Shown here one piece after another: positions 46,043 to 55,284 of a stretch of DNA of 64,000 bases. Below the pieces are notes generated by a model. It was not told the origin of the DNA. It did no database searches and saw nothing but the letters and a program-made list of their open reading frames with translations. Within the stretch, counting starts at the first letter, position 1; the number at the start of each line of letters is the position of its first letter. The stretch comes from Vacuolonema iberomarrocanum LEGE 07170 (GTDB lineage: Bacteria; Cyanobacteriota; Cyanobacteriia; Elainellales; Elainellaceae): contig JADEXA010000002.1 in the NCBI GenBank assembly GCA_015207365.1, forward strand, positions 166,617 to 230,616, written 5' to 3'. The translations under genes were made by a program, and so were the position numbers.

Positions 46043-47128
46043 TTAGCCGTTGATAGCAGGAGCTGTCAATGCAACAGGCGTTGCTTCACCCGCAGAGGCC
46101 AAATCTAGCGGGAAGTTGTGAGCGTTGCGCTCGTGCATAACTTCCATACCTAGGTTTGCACGGTTCAGGACGTCGGCCCAAGTGCCAACGACACGACCTT
46201 GGCTATCCAATACCGACTGGTTGAAGTTGAAACCATTCAGGTTGAATGCCATCGTGCTGATGCCCAAGGCTGTGAACCAGATGCACACAACCGGCCATGC
46301 ACCCAAGAAGAAGTGCAATGAACGCGAGTTGTTAAAGCTCGCGTATTGGAAGATCAGACGACCGAAGTAGCCGTGGGCTGCAACGATGTTGTAGGTCTCT
46401 TCTTCCTGACCGAAACGGTAGCCATAGTTCTGAGACTCGGTCTCGGTGGTTTCACGCACCAGAGAAGAGGTCACCAACGAACCATGCATTGCGGAGAACA
46501 GTGAACCACCGAATACGCCTGCGACCCCCAGCATGTGGAAGGGGTGCATCAGGATGTTGTGCTCGGCTTGGAACACAAACATGAAGTTGAAGGTACCGGA
46601 GATACCCAGAGGCATGCCATCAGAGAAGGAACCTTGACCGATGGGGTAGATCAAGAACACTGCCGTCGCAGACGCCAAAGGCGCGCTGTAAGCAACGCAG
46701 ATCCAAGGACGCATGCCCAAGCGGTAGGACAATTCCCACTGACGACCCATGTAAGCAAATGCGCCAATCAGGAAGTGGAAGACAACGAGCTGGTAAGGGC
46801 CACCGTTGTACAGCCACTCATCCAGAGAGGCAGCTTCCCAGATGGGATATAGGTGCAGACCGATCGCATTCGAGGAAGGAACAACCGCACCAGAGATAAT
46901 GTTGTTGCCGTAGAGCAAAGAGCCTGCAACAGGCTCGCGGATGCCGTCGATATCAACGGGAGGCGCTGCTACGAAAGCGATGATGTAGCAGATGGTTGCA
47001 GTTAGCAATGTAGGGATCATCAAAACACCAAACCAGCCAATATATAGGCGGTTGTTAGTGCTTGTAATCCAATCGCAAAACCGCTCCCAAACGTTAGCGC
47101 TATCGCGCTGTTGAATGGTTGTAGTCAT
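46043..47128 (-). CDS. psbA: Photosystem II D1 protein
   Basis: 361 residues from ATG 47128; the open frame to 47176 adds 16 non-family residues. D1 binds P680, pheophytin, the Mn4CaO5 cluster and QB. Tyr161, Asp170, Glu189 and His190 are present at canonical positions. Position 130 is Gln ([12 protein letters not shown]), the form linked to standard-light D1. The C-terminal cluster ligands lie in [17 protein letters not shown]; processing at that Ala would release a tail of [17 protein letters not shown]. Length is one more than the usual 360. A second copy begins at the right end of the window, whose tail differs ([16 protein letters not shown]). Confidence 0.98.
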   Translation of the reverse strand: MTTTIQQRDSANVWERFCDWITSTNNRLYIGWFGVLMIPTLLTATICYIIAFVAAPPVDIDGIREPVAGSLLYGNNIISGAVVPSSNAIGLHLYPIWEAASLDEWLYNGGPYQLVVFHFLIGAFAYMGRQWELSYRLGMRPWICVAYSAPLASATAVFLIYPIGQGSFSDGMPLGISGTFNFMFVFQAEHNILMHPFHMLGVAGVFGGSLFSAMHGSLVTSSLVRETTETESQNYGYRFGQEEETYNIVAAHGYFGRLIFQYASFNNSRSLHFFLGAWPVVCIWFTALGISTMAFNLNGFNFNQSVLDSQGRVVGTWADVLNRANLGMEVMHERNAHNFPLDLASAGEATPVALTAPAING

Positions 47129-47593
47129 GGTTACGATATAGATTGCGATACAAAACGGGTGATTTAAAAATTTCAATCCCCCTTAGTTCTGCATCGTAAA
47201 TAGATCTGATGATTTTTCCCAAGATTTTTCACAATTTTTTGTAAAAAACTACAGCATAAGTCATGCAATTTCAAATATCTTCACAGGTCAAAATCTTGAT
47301 TTCTCAGGGCTTCAGAAGATTCTAGCCAAGCATTCATATTGCTATTATTCAATAATGATGTAAACAAAAACTAAGCGGATTAGATGTAAACACTCATCAT
47401 CAAACATGGCCAAACATTACAAGACCGTTAATCGCTTTGCCAAAGTAAACAATGCTTAAGAATTTGAAACATTTTGCACTTTTCTAGCGGATCAGAACCT
47501 ATCAATCCCTGAATTTATGGGCTGTCAAGTCATCTTAATTAAATCAATAGTTTCTATTGGTTTCTATTGACCATCTTGTCGGAGCTATATCTT
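47129..47593. promoter_or_regulatory. psbA upstream region
   Basis: 465 bp, A+T-rich, with no gene. It must hold the psbA promoter and leader. Several T-tracts and TTTACA/TTGTGA-like hexamers occur within 150 bp of the start codon, but I cannot choose a -35/-10 pair confidently. Confidence 0.4.
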
Positions 47594-47651
47594 CAAAAAA
47601 AGGATTTGGGGCGATCGCTCGGACACAAGATATCCACTCCAAATCGCCCCA
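47594..47651 (-). terminator. Probable terminator of mtnP
   Basis: Arms TGGGGCGAT (47607-47615) and ATCGCCCCA (47643-47651) with seven T on the minus strand (47594-47600) just after the stem. It is about 95 bp past the mtnP stop. The loop is long (27 bases). Confidence 0.6.
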
Positions 47652-47745
47652 CCACAAACTGTCGCTCGGTCCATGCACCCAGCCCACTATTCCCAAGCCG
47701 TCACAGCTAATCCTGTGCAGGCGATTCGCCTATAGACCTATCGTG

Positions 47746-48618
47746 TTACAGGTACTTCTTCAAAAGCGGAGCCAGTTTATCTCTGGTTGTTGGATTGGCT
47801 TTGTCGAGGGGGGTAATGATGGCGAATTTAAGGGCATCGTGGGCATCGGAAGCCGGAGGTGCTTCACTGAGGCGGCGCACCGTTTCGCGAATCACGCGCT
47901 GCGCGTTGACAGCATTCTTTTGCAAATTGCCGATAACCATTTCAACCGTGACGCTATCGTGGTCGGGATGCCAACAGTCGTAGTCGGTCACGAGGGCGAG
48001 GGTGGCATAGGCAATTTCGGCTTCGCGAGCCAGTTTGGCTTCCGGTAGATTCGTCATGCCGATGACAGTAGCGCCCCAACTACGGTAGAGGCTGGATTCG
48101 GCTTTGGTAGAAAAGGCAGGGCCTTCCATGCAAACATAGGTTCCGCCTTGATGCAGCGAGATATCGGGCAGGTTGAGACTGGCGATCGCCTCTCCCAACA
48201 CCCCTGCCAAACCGTTGCACACTGGATCTCCAAAAGAAATATGCGCCACCAGCCCCTCACCAAAAAAGGTTGAGATGCGGTTGCGAGTGCGATCGATGAA
48301 CTGATCCGGCAGAACCATATCCAGAGGCTTGACCGCTTCCTTTAGGGAGCCAACTGCCGACGCCGAAATCAGGTATTCAACGCCAAGACTCTTCATGGCG
48401 TAGATATTGGCGCGAAAGGGAAGTTCGGTTGGCATCAGGGTATGGTTGCGCCCGTGGCGTGCCAGGAAGACGACAGGGGTTCCGTCCAGGTTGCCGCGAA
48501 TTAGCGCATCGGAGGGAGGGCCATAGGGCGTATCGACCTGAAGCTCTTCAATATCTTGCAGGGCGTCCATTTTATAGAGGCCACTGCCGCCAATGATGCC
48601 AATTTTGAGATCTGTCAT
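47746..48618 (-). CDS. mtnP: S-methyl-5'-thioadenosine phosphorylase
   Basis: 290 residues. Phosphorolysis of methylthioadenosine to adenine and methylthioribose-1-phosphate in the methionine salvage route. [15 protein letters not shown] at the start, [35 protein letters not shown] and [20 protein letters not shown], and the C-terminal [13 protein letters not shown] are family signatures. Alone on its strand between psbA and the XRE-GrpE gene. Confidence 0.95.
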   Translation of the reverse strand: MTDLKIGIIGGSGLYKMDALQDIEELQVDTPYGPPSDALIRGNLDGTPVVFLARHGRNHTLMPTELPFRANIYAMKSLGVEYLISASAVGSLKEAVKPLDMVLPDQFIDRTRNRISTFFGEGLVAHISFGDPVCNGLAGVLGEAIASLNLPDISLHQGGTYVCMEGPAFSTKAESSLYRSWGATVIGMTNLPEAKLAREAEIAYATLALVTDYDCWHPDHDSVTVEMVIGNLQKNAVNAQRVIRETVRRLSEAPPASDAHDALKFAIITPLDKANPTTRDKLAPLLKKYL

Positions 48619-48818
48619 GGGGAGAAATGGATTGGATTGCGATAGTGCATTGTGATATTGACAGGTTTTAGCGCATGCATGCTGAGCAATCCCAACACCT
48701 GCCTGAAGGGGCCCGAACTAGACGTAAAGCTTGAAGTCCCGAAAGAACCTCCCCGATTCTACAATTCACGCCATGCTAGGAAGCAATGGTAGGCAGCAAA
48801 CATCCTGTGTCTGCCGTT

Positions 48819-48850
48819 GTTATAAGTACAGGACGTTATAAGTACAGGAC
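48819..48850. repeat. Tandem 16-bp duplication
   Basis: GTTATAAGTACAGGAC occurs twice head to tail (48819-48834, 48835-48850) at the left end of repeat E. The second unit provides its terminal AGTACAGGAC. Confidence 0.8.
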
Positions 48851-48945
48851 AACAGTCGAACCCTCGGCTAAAAAACTTGACTTTGTGTAGCACGGGCGGT
48901 GCCCGTGCTACACAAAGTCAAGTTTTTTTGGGTTTTGACCTGTAC
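48841..48945. repeat. Palindromic repeat family E
   Basis: Perfect 27-bp arms (48871-48897 and 48901-48927) around loop GGT, core ACTTGACTTTGTGTAGCACG. Outer ends AGTACAGG and CCTGTACT are complementary, giving a unit of about 105 bp. On the minus strand it lies past the XRE-GrpE gene and has T-runs, so may also end its transcript. The rest of the mtnP-XRE gap is empty. Confidence 0.82.
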
Positions 48946-48987
48946 TCAGGTCGTTGTTATGACGACTTGCATACCTTTGAGCCACGA

Positions 48988-49590
48988 CTAGAGGATGGGG
49001 CTGACTTTGGCGCGATAGAGGAGGCGATCGCCCTGCATATATCCCGTGTAGCGAACGCGCACCCGCTCGCCAACGTCAGCCGTACCATCCATCAGTTGGT
49101 GCCGGGTGGGGTCATAGGGAATCTCGGAGCCGACGGGGGCGATCGCTTCAATGCCCCACGCTTCTAGCAATTGATCTAGGGGGCGGAGTAAGGGCAGCAA
49201 GCGCTGAGCTGGCATATCTGGCTGGCGTTCCAGGGAATGACGGACAGTGGGCAGTTGGATCAGCAAAGATTCCAATACCTGCAATGTGGCTTGCTGGAAG
49301 TCTTGTTGCATCTGGGCAGAAGACGTTTGCTGAGACGCCTGGGGCGAAGCAGATCGGACATCGGCGTCTTCTGCCTCGAAAAAGGTATCAATCAGCTCCG
49401 GTAGCGGCATTTGTAGAACAGCACTCAACCGTTGCAAGACATCAACGCGCATCTGCTTGACGTTGCCCTGCCGCAACTGGTTGACCTGCCACTTTGAAAC
49501 TTGGGCCATGCGACAAAGCGCTTGAAAACTAGGAATATCGATGGTCTGGAGGTGCGATCGTAGCCGCTCTGTGAAATCAGAAGATGCCAT
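48988..49590 (-). CDS. XRE-like helix-turn-helix protein with GrpE-like C-terminus
   Basis: 200 residues. The N-terminal third has an XRE/Cro-type HTH (FQALCRMAQVSKWQVNQLRQ then VLQRLSAVLQMPLPELID). The C-terminal half resembles a GrpE nucleotide-exchange factor: a helix with QQDFQQATLQVLESLLIQLP, then GIEAIAPVGSEIPYDPTRHQ and GERVRVRYTGYMQGDRLLYR, close to the beta-wing of GrpE. Similar cyanobacterial proteins are annotated as GrpE or as HTH proteins. Whether it binds DNA or DnaK is unknown. It stands apart from any dnaK gene. Confidence 0.82.
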   Translation of the reverse strand: MASSDFTERLRSHLQTIDIPSFQALCRMAQVSKWQVNQLRQGNVKQMRVDVLQRLSAVLQMPLPELIDTFFEAEDADVRSASPQASQQTSSAQMQQDFQQATLQVLESLLIQLPTVRHSLERQPDMPAQRLLPLLRPLDQLLEAWGIEAIAPVGSEIPYDPTRHQLMDGTADVGERVRVRYTGYMQGDRLLYRAKVSPIL

Positions 49591-50223
49591 TACCCAACCA
49601 TTGCAGAACTAACTTTTCATCTTAAAACCACTGGGAGCTGGTTTGAATAGCTGATTTTGCATGCACTTCATTACTAAAACTCAAGTCTTTACAAAGCGTT
49701 TCAAATCGCTTTGTAAACCTCTTTCAGGTTTCTTCTATCTATAAAACACCAAATCTCTATGGCTTCTAGTATCTCTACGCCGCCTCACAGTTCAGAACAA
49801 GACACTTCATACAAGTAAACAAGACAGACATCAACATAAATCGAAACATAGAGGGTTTCATCACACATCATCTCGTGAAGGCGATCGCACGAAATACAAT
49901 TCTCCCTTAATCATTTATTACACTGAGCTAATGACATTCCACCACAGTCATTTTGTTTCAATAAACTCCTGAAATCATTTCCACGTATAGCGCTATGCGC
50001 GTTAGTTAAGTACGGTTGTGTGGGGCGCGGCGCGCCCCACACAACCGTTGCTGTGCTTAATGCGGTTGCACACCGCTATAAATTGGCAGTCGAAAAGAAA
50101 TTCAAAGCATAAGAAAAGCGGATAGCTATTACTATCCGCCTTATGTCTAGAGTTATTTGGTTGACTTCACTTTTTCCGCAAATGTAGGAGTGTGATTGAA
50201 GTGATGCACCCTACAAGTTCATC
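49591..50223. other. Intergenic region with repeat C2
   Basis: 633 bp with no gene supported. Repeat C2 occupies 49986-50080. The first 100 bp upstream of the XRE-GrpE gene are A+T-rich and include near-complementary ACAAAGCGTTTC and GCTTTGTAAA elements that may form a hairpin in the leader. Confidence 0.5.
49986..50080. repeat. Palindromic repeat family C, copy 2
   Basis: About 95 bp, inverted relative to copies 1 and 3. Ends TATAGCGCTATGCGCGTTAG and CAACCGCATTAAGCAC (complement). Central hairpin GGGGCGC-GGC-GCGCCCC with long outer arms. Confidence 0.87.
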
Positions 50224-50544
50224 CTATTGGCCGTGATCAACCATGCGATCCAAGTTTTGTTCAACGGAACGCACGAATCTAGCGTCTTCCAGGCTGGCAG
50301 CAGATAGACGACCCGCATCGATTGCCGCCTCGATCAGGTCTTCAGCCGTGATGCGACCCGATTGGATACCTGCAACAAAGACACCATAGCCAGGGACACC
50401 TTCATCACCCAGACGACCTTGGTAAGCTAGGTGAGTCAAGTTGAAGGCCGTGATACCATGCTCATCCTTTGCAGCTTCTGCGACTGGTGCGAATGCAGTC
50501 ATTGTCAAAGCCAAAGATAGAAGAGAAATTGCAAAGCGTTTCAT
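50224..50544 (-). CDS. Small secreted protein of unknown function
   Basis: 106 residues from ATG 50544. Clear signal peptide: KRF, a hydrophobic core (AISLLSLALTMTAFAPVAEA) and a cleavage-like AEA. The mature part is soluble, with GITAFNLTHLAYQGRLGDEG and a helical IQSGRITAEDLIEAAIDAGR. No family recognised. Its upstream sequence (50721-50810) is similar to that of the YHS lipoprotein, so they may share a regulator. The longer open frame from 50625 has no signal character. Confidence 0.75.
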   Translation of the reverse strand: MKRFAISLLSLALTMTAFAPVAEAAKDEHGITAFNLTHLAYQGRLGDEGVPGYGVFVAGIQSGRITAEDLIEAAIDAGRLSAASLEDARFVRSVEQNLDRMVDHGQ

Positions 50545-50720
50545 AATATTTGTTCTCCGACAGTAACGATTGTGTGAGTGTTTTGATTCATTTTCAATAC
50601 GAGTCAGAGGGCTTTGTGGATGCAAGTTTGTTCATTCATTCACGAGCTGAAGAGTATGAGTTTGGCTTCGTTGAATGATGAACTCCTGTAAAACAGATTT
50701 GAATATCTGACTCGTTTATT

Positions 50721-50810
50721 GGAATCACTTAAGATACGATTCAGATAAGTTACTGGTTTTAAATCCTGGATTTTAGCCACATAGAGCTATTCGAAAGAGA
50801 GTTCCTCTTT
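50721..50810 (-). promoter_or_regulatory. Conserved upstream module, copy 1 (candidate ECF-sigma promoter)
   Basis: About 90 bp alignable, by eye roughly 65-70% identical, with 52732-52821. On the minus strand both copies have AAAACC, 16 bp, then CGTATC (here + strand 50733-50738), as in ECF-sigma promoters. It starts about 180 bp upstream of the small secreted protein. Confidence 0.5.
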
Positions 50811-50814
50811 AGCC

Positions 50815-50846
50815 TAAAAAAAAACGAGTCCCCTTATTAAGACTCG
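50815..50846 (-). terminator. Terminator-like hairpin on the minus strand
   Basis: Arms CGAGTC and GACTCG (50825-50830 and 50841-50846) with a 10-base loop and about nine T on the minus strand (50815-50824). It lies near module copy 1, so transcripts from the DoxX gene or an unseen RNA would end here. Confidence 0.6.
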
Positions 50847-51468
50847 GTTTATCATTTATCTTCGATTGGTTAGGCTGAGCTTTACCCTTCTATCCCTCGC
50901 CTTTTCTATAAGCCAGGGCGACGTGTTTGGTTGATTTTATAGCCGTGTTGCAGCTACAAAGTCAACGAATTCAATCAGGATGACACCCGCTGCGCAGGCT
51001 TATCGATGAGCGATCGCCCCTAAGCATCGACAGCAAAAGGTAAGAGCTGATTCGTAAAGAGCATCTAACGAGTGTCCAATCCCCTTGTAAACTGGCTCTA
51101 AGTACGAGGGAAAAAAATCTGCGTCCCAAACCAAAAGGGTTTGGGACGCAGGTTGAAGTCGATTTCCGCGAACGTCTCACTGGCATTTTCTACGTCCTGC
51201 GTAGCGGTTGCAGATGGGAGATGAAGCCCCACGATCTGCCCCCTTACACCATCGTTTTTCGTAGCCAGCCTCTCTGCTCTGCTCGGAGTGCTCTACATGA
51301 GCCAGAGCTGCCTAAGAGCATTGTCGAGTCGAGTGAGCCGCAGCTCAACGGAATGACGTCCGGGTGACAGGGTTTCGCCTTCAACTGACGTTTTGCACCA
51401 ACTCTGAAGGTAGGGGATTTGAGAGCCTACAACGACATCAGGAATTAACTGAAACGTTGTCAACCAGG
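50847..51468. other. Intergenic region downstream of the DoxX gene
   Basis: No gene supported. It contains two minus-strand terminator-like hairpins (50815-50846 and 51111-51151) about 270 bp apart. A 71-codon open frame between them has no protein-like features. Confidence 0.5.
51111..51151 (-). terminator. Terminator-like hairpin on the minus strand
   Basis: Perfect 14-bp arms CTGCGTCCCAAACC (51119-51132) and complement (51138-51151), 5-base loop, followed on the minus strand by a T-tract. It is about 320 bp past the DoxX stop. Confidence 0.7.
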
Positions 51469-51894
51469 CTACTGCCTAGCTCTAGCCCCGAATAGGCTAG
51501 AAAACGTAAACAGCTGGTCTTCGTCACGCATGAGAAATAACGCAATCAGCGCACCCAGTGTAGGTACACCTGCCCAGAAAAGGTGATTAGGCGGCATGTA
51601 GGGGTCAAACAGGGGCTGATGCGCGGCTATGACAGAGGCTGCATGCATTCCCAGCAATGCCCCATAAGTCCATAACTTGAACAATCCAGCGAGAAACAGT
51701 AGGACGATCGCAGTCTGAACGATACCTATAAAAACAGAAAACCCTGAGGATATAGTCAAGGAATAAAAGCGAGAAAAAACACCTTGAGTAATCTCGGGAG
51801 CAATAATTTTCTCGATTGACCAAATCAAGAAAAAGGCTGTTACTGTGATTCGAATTGTAGCTAAGCCGATTTGTATGTTTTTCGTGCTTGTCAT
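51469..51894 (-). CDS. DoxX-like four-helix membrane protein
   Basis: 141 residues with four hydrophobic segments (about 12-32, 48-70, 75-95, 105-122). The layout, with FLIWSIEKIIAPEITQGVFS in loop 1 and an HLFWAGVP segment, suggests the DoxX/DoxD family of small membrane proteins tied to redox and sulfur stress in other bacteria. It follows the YHS lipoprotein gene by 80 bp on the same strand, so they are probably cotranscribed. Function here unproven. Confidence 0.65.
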   Translation of the reverse strand: MTSTKNIQIGLATIRITVTAFFLIWSIEKIIAPEITQGVFSRFYSLTISSGFSVFIGIVQTAIVLLFLAGLFKLWTYGALLGMHAASVIAAHQPLFDPYMPPNHLFWAGVPTLGALIALFLMRDEDQLFTFSSLFGARARQ

Positions 51895-51974
51895 GGTAGT
51901 CTACCCGCTAAATCTGTAAGAACACTTCAAAGTAGAGTTCGCGTCACTTAGAATGACAATCGCGGTTCAAATCA

Positions 51975-52664
51975 TCAAGGATTGTTGCCGTTAAGAACTC
52001 CTGGCCAGTTTTGATTTGCTCTGGCGATGTGGCCGGGAACATCTTGTTGCCATCGCCTTTGAATGCGAGCATTGAAGTTGAGATAGAGCCTGCCATCTAC
52101 AATGTCCCAGGCAGTGGGATCGACAGGGGCAGTATATCCCTCACTTACTGCCCAGGCGCAGAACCCACCGTACTGGGGTGCATACTGCCCGGGGTTACTG
52201 ATAAATAAATCGCGGTGCTCTGCATTAGCAAATTGCCAGGTTGCTCCTCCCCAGTCATAGGTGTACTCAGGGCTACCAGCTACATAAGCTCCTTGTGTAA
52301 AGTAAGCGACTGGATCCGCTCCACGAATAGCAATGCTGTCCTCAGCAAAGACAGCGGCTGGCTCATCTGCAGTAGACGATGAAGCCTCAGTAGTAGCAGT
52401 AGTGGCAACAAAGTCTTCGGTGGAAGGTGAAACATCAGAAGTTACTGTAGTCGTATCAGCTGAAGGTGAGGTCTCTGTGGCCGAGGGAACCTCTGCAGCA
52501 GAAAGAGTAACCCTAGTCGGAGAAGACGACTCAGCATCAGATACTGCAGTTTGTGGAGTAGGCTCATCTAAAACAGCTTCTGGATCAGAAGGGGCACAGC
52601 TCATTACTAGCCCTAGACCAAGGACTGCAACTAATATTGATGAGGGTCTAGATAATAAATACAT
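51975..52664 (-). CDS. YHS-domain lipoprotein
   Basis: 229 residues from ATG 52664; the frame runs further upstream, but this start is followed at once by a lipoprotein signal with Cys22 (LGLVMSC). A Thr/Ser/Ala/Glu-rich linker of about 90 residues leads to a YHS domain: AIRGADPVAYFTQGAYVAGS, then WQFANAEHRDLFISNPGQYA and PQYGGFCAWAVSEGY. YHS domains often bind metals (Cu or Hg) through Cys and His; here the single C in GGFCAW is kept. Exported and anchored. Likely operon with the DoxX gene. Confidence 0.82.
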   Translation of the reverse strand: MYLLSRPSSILVAVLGLGLVMSCAPSDPEAVLDEPTPQTAVSDAESSSPTRVTLSAAEVPSATETSPSADTTTVTSDVSPSTEDFVATTATTEASSSTADEPAAVFAEDSIAIRGADPVAYFTQGAYVAGSPEYTYDWGGATWQFANAEHRDLFISNPGQYAPQYGGFCAWAVSEGYTAPVDPTAWDIVDGRLYLNFNARIQRRWQQDVPGHIARANQNWPGVLNGNNP

Positions 52665-52731
52665 GGCTCTTCCGCGTGAGTAAATTGACGTTTCCAAGCA
52701 TCTCTGCTCGTGGATGAAATGTGGCGCTTGT

Positions 52732-52821
52732 TGGAAGCACTCAGGATACGATCGAGGCAATTTACTGGTTTTAAATTTTGGATTATGCCCACACAAAGAT
52801 ATCTAGAAAGGAATCTATTTT
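52732..52821 (-). promoter_or_regulatory. Conserved upstream module, copy 2 (candidate ECF-sigma promoter)
   Basis: Counterpart of 50721-50810. Includes AAAACC, 16 bp, CGTATC on the minus strand (+ strand 52745-52750), about 80 bp upstream of the YHS lipoprotein start. The rest of the 349-bp gap to birA is empty. Confidence 0.5.
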
Positions 52822-53013
52822 TTGAATAGATATAGAAGTTTGAGTCTTCTATGAAAGACTTAGCTTTTTATCTATAGTCAATGAGTTAGACTCATCCTAT
52901 TCCCTATCTTTTGTAAATAGTCTTCAGAAATTAATAGTTTTAGGTATGAGAGCAATCTTGACATCATTTGTGCCAAGAGAATTCTGTATAGGTTCATGAA
53001 TAAGCGATCGCCT

Positions 53014-53922
53014 CTAAGCCTCAAAAGTCAAAGGTAAAACCGGCGTAGGATAACCCAGTTGCAGTGAGCCAGGTGGTAGGTGAACGTCGGGAAATCCATT
53101 AGCATTGGGCTGTACCCGCAAAAATCCCTCGGGGTTGACGCCAAGAATCTTGCCAGAGCATTCCTCACCATCGGATTGAGCCGCGGGCAAGCGCACCGTC
53201 TGCCCCCGATTCACCAACACAGACTCGTAGCCAGCAATGACTCCGGAAACATCTCCTTGCTTTCCGGCGCAATAGCCAGCAAAGGCACTTTGGAGGGCGA
53301 TCGCCCCCAACTCCTCCAAAGACGAGATTGCGGGGTCTGCCTGGGTTTGTAGCCAACTGGCTAAGGCAATACCCAAATCGGGAACCGGATTGCTCCAGTT
53401 AATACCGCAACCAAGGACAGCTCGATGAACCCGTCCATGCTGCACACGGGTTTCAATTAAAATGCCTCCCAGTTTTTGCCCGTCTAGCACTAAGTCATTC
53501 AGCCACTTCACCCCGACAGGGATACGGCGCTGGCAGAGGGCTGTCGCAATGCCCCAGGCACAGCTCATGATGAGCCGTGTCGTGGTATGGGTCGACACGT
53601 TGGGGGCTAAGCCAATGGAGAGATACAAGCCACCTGGAGAGGATTGCCAGAATCGCCCCCGTTGCCCGCTTCCCCGCTGCTGCTGTTGGGCGATCGCCAC
53701 GACGCCTTCTCCAGCACCCTGTTCCAGCAAGCGCCACACTTCCGCATTGGTCGAGGCCACGGTTTCAAAAAAATGAACCGAAAAGGTGGAACTAGGCACC
53801 GCCGGAACCTCCACAATGGGTGAAGATGTTGTGTGGAGATGGGTGAAGAATCGTTGCTGATTGAACGGTTCGCAATCCAATCGTTTGTAATCCAATACGG
53901 GAGAGGTCAAAGAGGACGCCAT
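53014..53922 (-). CDS. birA: Biotin--[acetyl-CoA-carboxylase] ligase
   Basis: 302 residues from ATG 53922; the frame extends to 54006, but the extra part overlaps the divergent pgeF and is not family-like. BirA activates biotin with ATP and attaches it to the carrier protein of acetyl-CoA carboxylase. STNAEVWRLLEQGAGEGVVA, the nucleotide loop RGSGQRGRFWQSSPGGLYLS, KWLNDLVLDGQKLGGILIET and GCGINW are intact. There is no N-terminal DNA-binding domain, so it is the non-regulatory (group I) type. Confidence 0.94.
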   Translation of the reverse strand: MASSLTSPVLDYKRLDCEPFNQQRFFTHLHTTSSPIVEVPAVPSSTFSVHFFETVASTNAEVWRLLEQGAGEGVVAIAQQQQRGSGQRGRFWQSSPGGLYLSIGLAPNVSTHTTTRLIMSCAWGIATALCQRRIPVGVKWLNDLVLDGQKLGGILIETRVQHGRVHRAVLGCGINWSNPVPDLGIALASWLQTQADPAISSLEELGAIALQSAFAGYCAGKQGDVSGVIAGYESVLVNRGQTVRLPAAQSDGEECSGKILGVNPEGFLRVQPNANGFPDVHLPPGSLQLGYPTPVLPLTFEA

Positions 53923-54009
53923 TGATTCTACTGGGAAAGGGTCGGCGATGTTGGCCGAATCTCCCGGCGATTGCCCCACCCCCCACAATCCTGCGCAGAT
54001 CAACAAACC

Positions 54010-54858
54010 ATGGTGGAAAGAAAGATGACGATGTGGAACTGGCAGTCTTTCGAGGGGTTGCCCTATCTCACCTGCGAGCTGCTAGCAGGCTTTGCCCATG
54101 GCTTCTTTACCCGGCAATGGAGACCCCGCAACCCGACGGAATTAACCCACACACTCCAACCCCATGCGGAACGGGCGATCGCCTATCACCTCAAACAGGT
54201 GCATGGCAATATCGTGCTGACCCCCACCGAAATTTATCAGCAACATCCCACGCCACTCCCAGACGAAGAGGAGAAGGAACGGGAACTGCCTCCGGGGGAT
54301 GGGGTGCTCACAGAAATCCGCAACCAGGGGGCTTGGGTTTGTACGGCAGACTGTGTTCCAGCATTGATTGCAGATGCAGCAACGGGGCAGGTCGCAGCGG
54401 TTCACGCCGGGTGGCGCGGTACGGCAGCACGGATTGTGCCCACGGCCATCTCGCGCATGCAGACCCAAGGCAGCCGTATCGAGAATCTGCGGGTGGCGCT
54501 GGGGCCAGCGATCGCCGGATCGGTCTATCAGGTAACGTCGGCGGTTGCAGCCGAGGTTGTTGCGAGTGTGCTCCCCGTAGCAGCTGGATCGCTGCAAACC
54601 CGCTCCACTGAAGATATTGCCGCTATTTTGGCGGAGGTGCGCCAGTTGCCCGACTCACCGTTGCTGCCCGACCTCCAACCGGGACGCGAACGCCTGGATG
54701 TAAGACGGGTCAACGCCCTACAACTGAATCAACTGGGGCTGACCACAGAGCAAATGGCGATCGCCCCCCACTGCACCTTTCAAACCCCCGATCGCTTTTT
54801 CTCCTATCGCCGCCAACCCGAACGAAAAGTGCAATGGTCGGGCATCATCAGTCGCTAG
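54010..54858 (+). CDS. pgeF: Peptidoglycan editing factor PgeF (laccase-domain protein)
   Basis: 282 residues from ATG 54010 (alternatives at 54025 and 54031). PgeF/YfiH-type proteins are copper- or zinc-binding and remove wrongly built muropeptide precursors. Motifs: FAHGFFTRQW near the start, QVHGNIV, GDGVLTEIRNQGAWVCTADC, AAVHAGWRGTAARIV (metal His) and APHCTFQTPDRFFSYRR near the end. Divergent from birA, with an 87-bp gap that must hold both promoters. Confidence 0.92.
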   Translation: MVERKMTMWNWQSFEGLPYLTCELLAGFAHGFFTRQWRPRNPTELTHTLQPHAERAIAYHLKQVHGNIVLTPTEIYQQHPTPLPDEEEKERELPPGDGVLTEIRNQGAWVCTADCVPALIADAATGQVAAVHAGWRGTAARIVPTAISRMQTQGSRIENLRVALGPAIAGSVYQVTSAVAAEVVASVLPVAAGSLQTRSTEDIAAILAEVRQLPDSPLLPDLQPGRERLDVRRVNALQLNQLGLTTEQMAIAPHCTFQTPDRFFSYRRQPERKVQWSGIISR

Positions 54859-55284
54859 CTTGCGTTCAGGGCATATAACGACGAGATGGCTGAGCGCAGT
54901 CGAAGCCAGCGGGCATATCTTTTCGAGAAACCGCCTAAAAGCATATGGGTTGCAGCCAACGCGAATGAGAAGCGACGCAAGGATGCTGGCAGCTGCAAGA
55001 AGGCGGCTTGCCAGAGCCGAACCGGCAAGAACCACGAAGAAATGTTACGCTAAATGAGCAAGCTAGCTGCACCCAACGCGGGTTCTTGCTTCTGGCATTT
55101 CTTCTAGCTTGTACTGTGCTCGTCTAGCTAGGTGGCTCAAATTTGCAGGTGCTTTTTGTCATACACCCTTGGATCCACGCTACGTAGCACAGGGTTGCAG
55201 AGCATTGTCTAGCCTAATCAAACCTGGAACGTCTGAGTGTAGGCACGCTCTGCCTGTTTTGTTGTAGACATTACCTAACTTGTT
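54859..55284. other. Intergenic region between pgeF and the symporter
   Basis: 426 bp without a supported gene. A 65-codon open frame at 54860-55057 looks non-coding. It includes a GATGGCTGAGCGCAGTCGAA stretch that is widely dispersed in bacterial intergenic DNA, and a palindromic GCTACGTAGC. Confidence 0.45.

Noticed and set aside
47557..48048. 163-codon frame opposite mtnP
   Set aside because: It is the antisense shadow of the mtnP C-terminus.
54860..55057. 65-codon frame after pgeF
   Set aside because: Composition not protein-like (Arg/Ala-rich from GC-rich spacer), no ribosome site.
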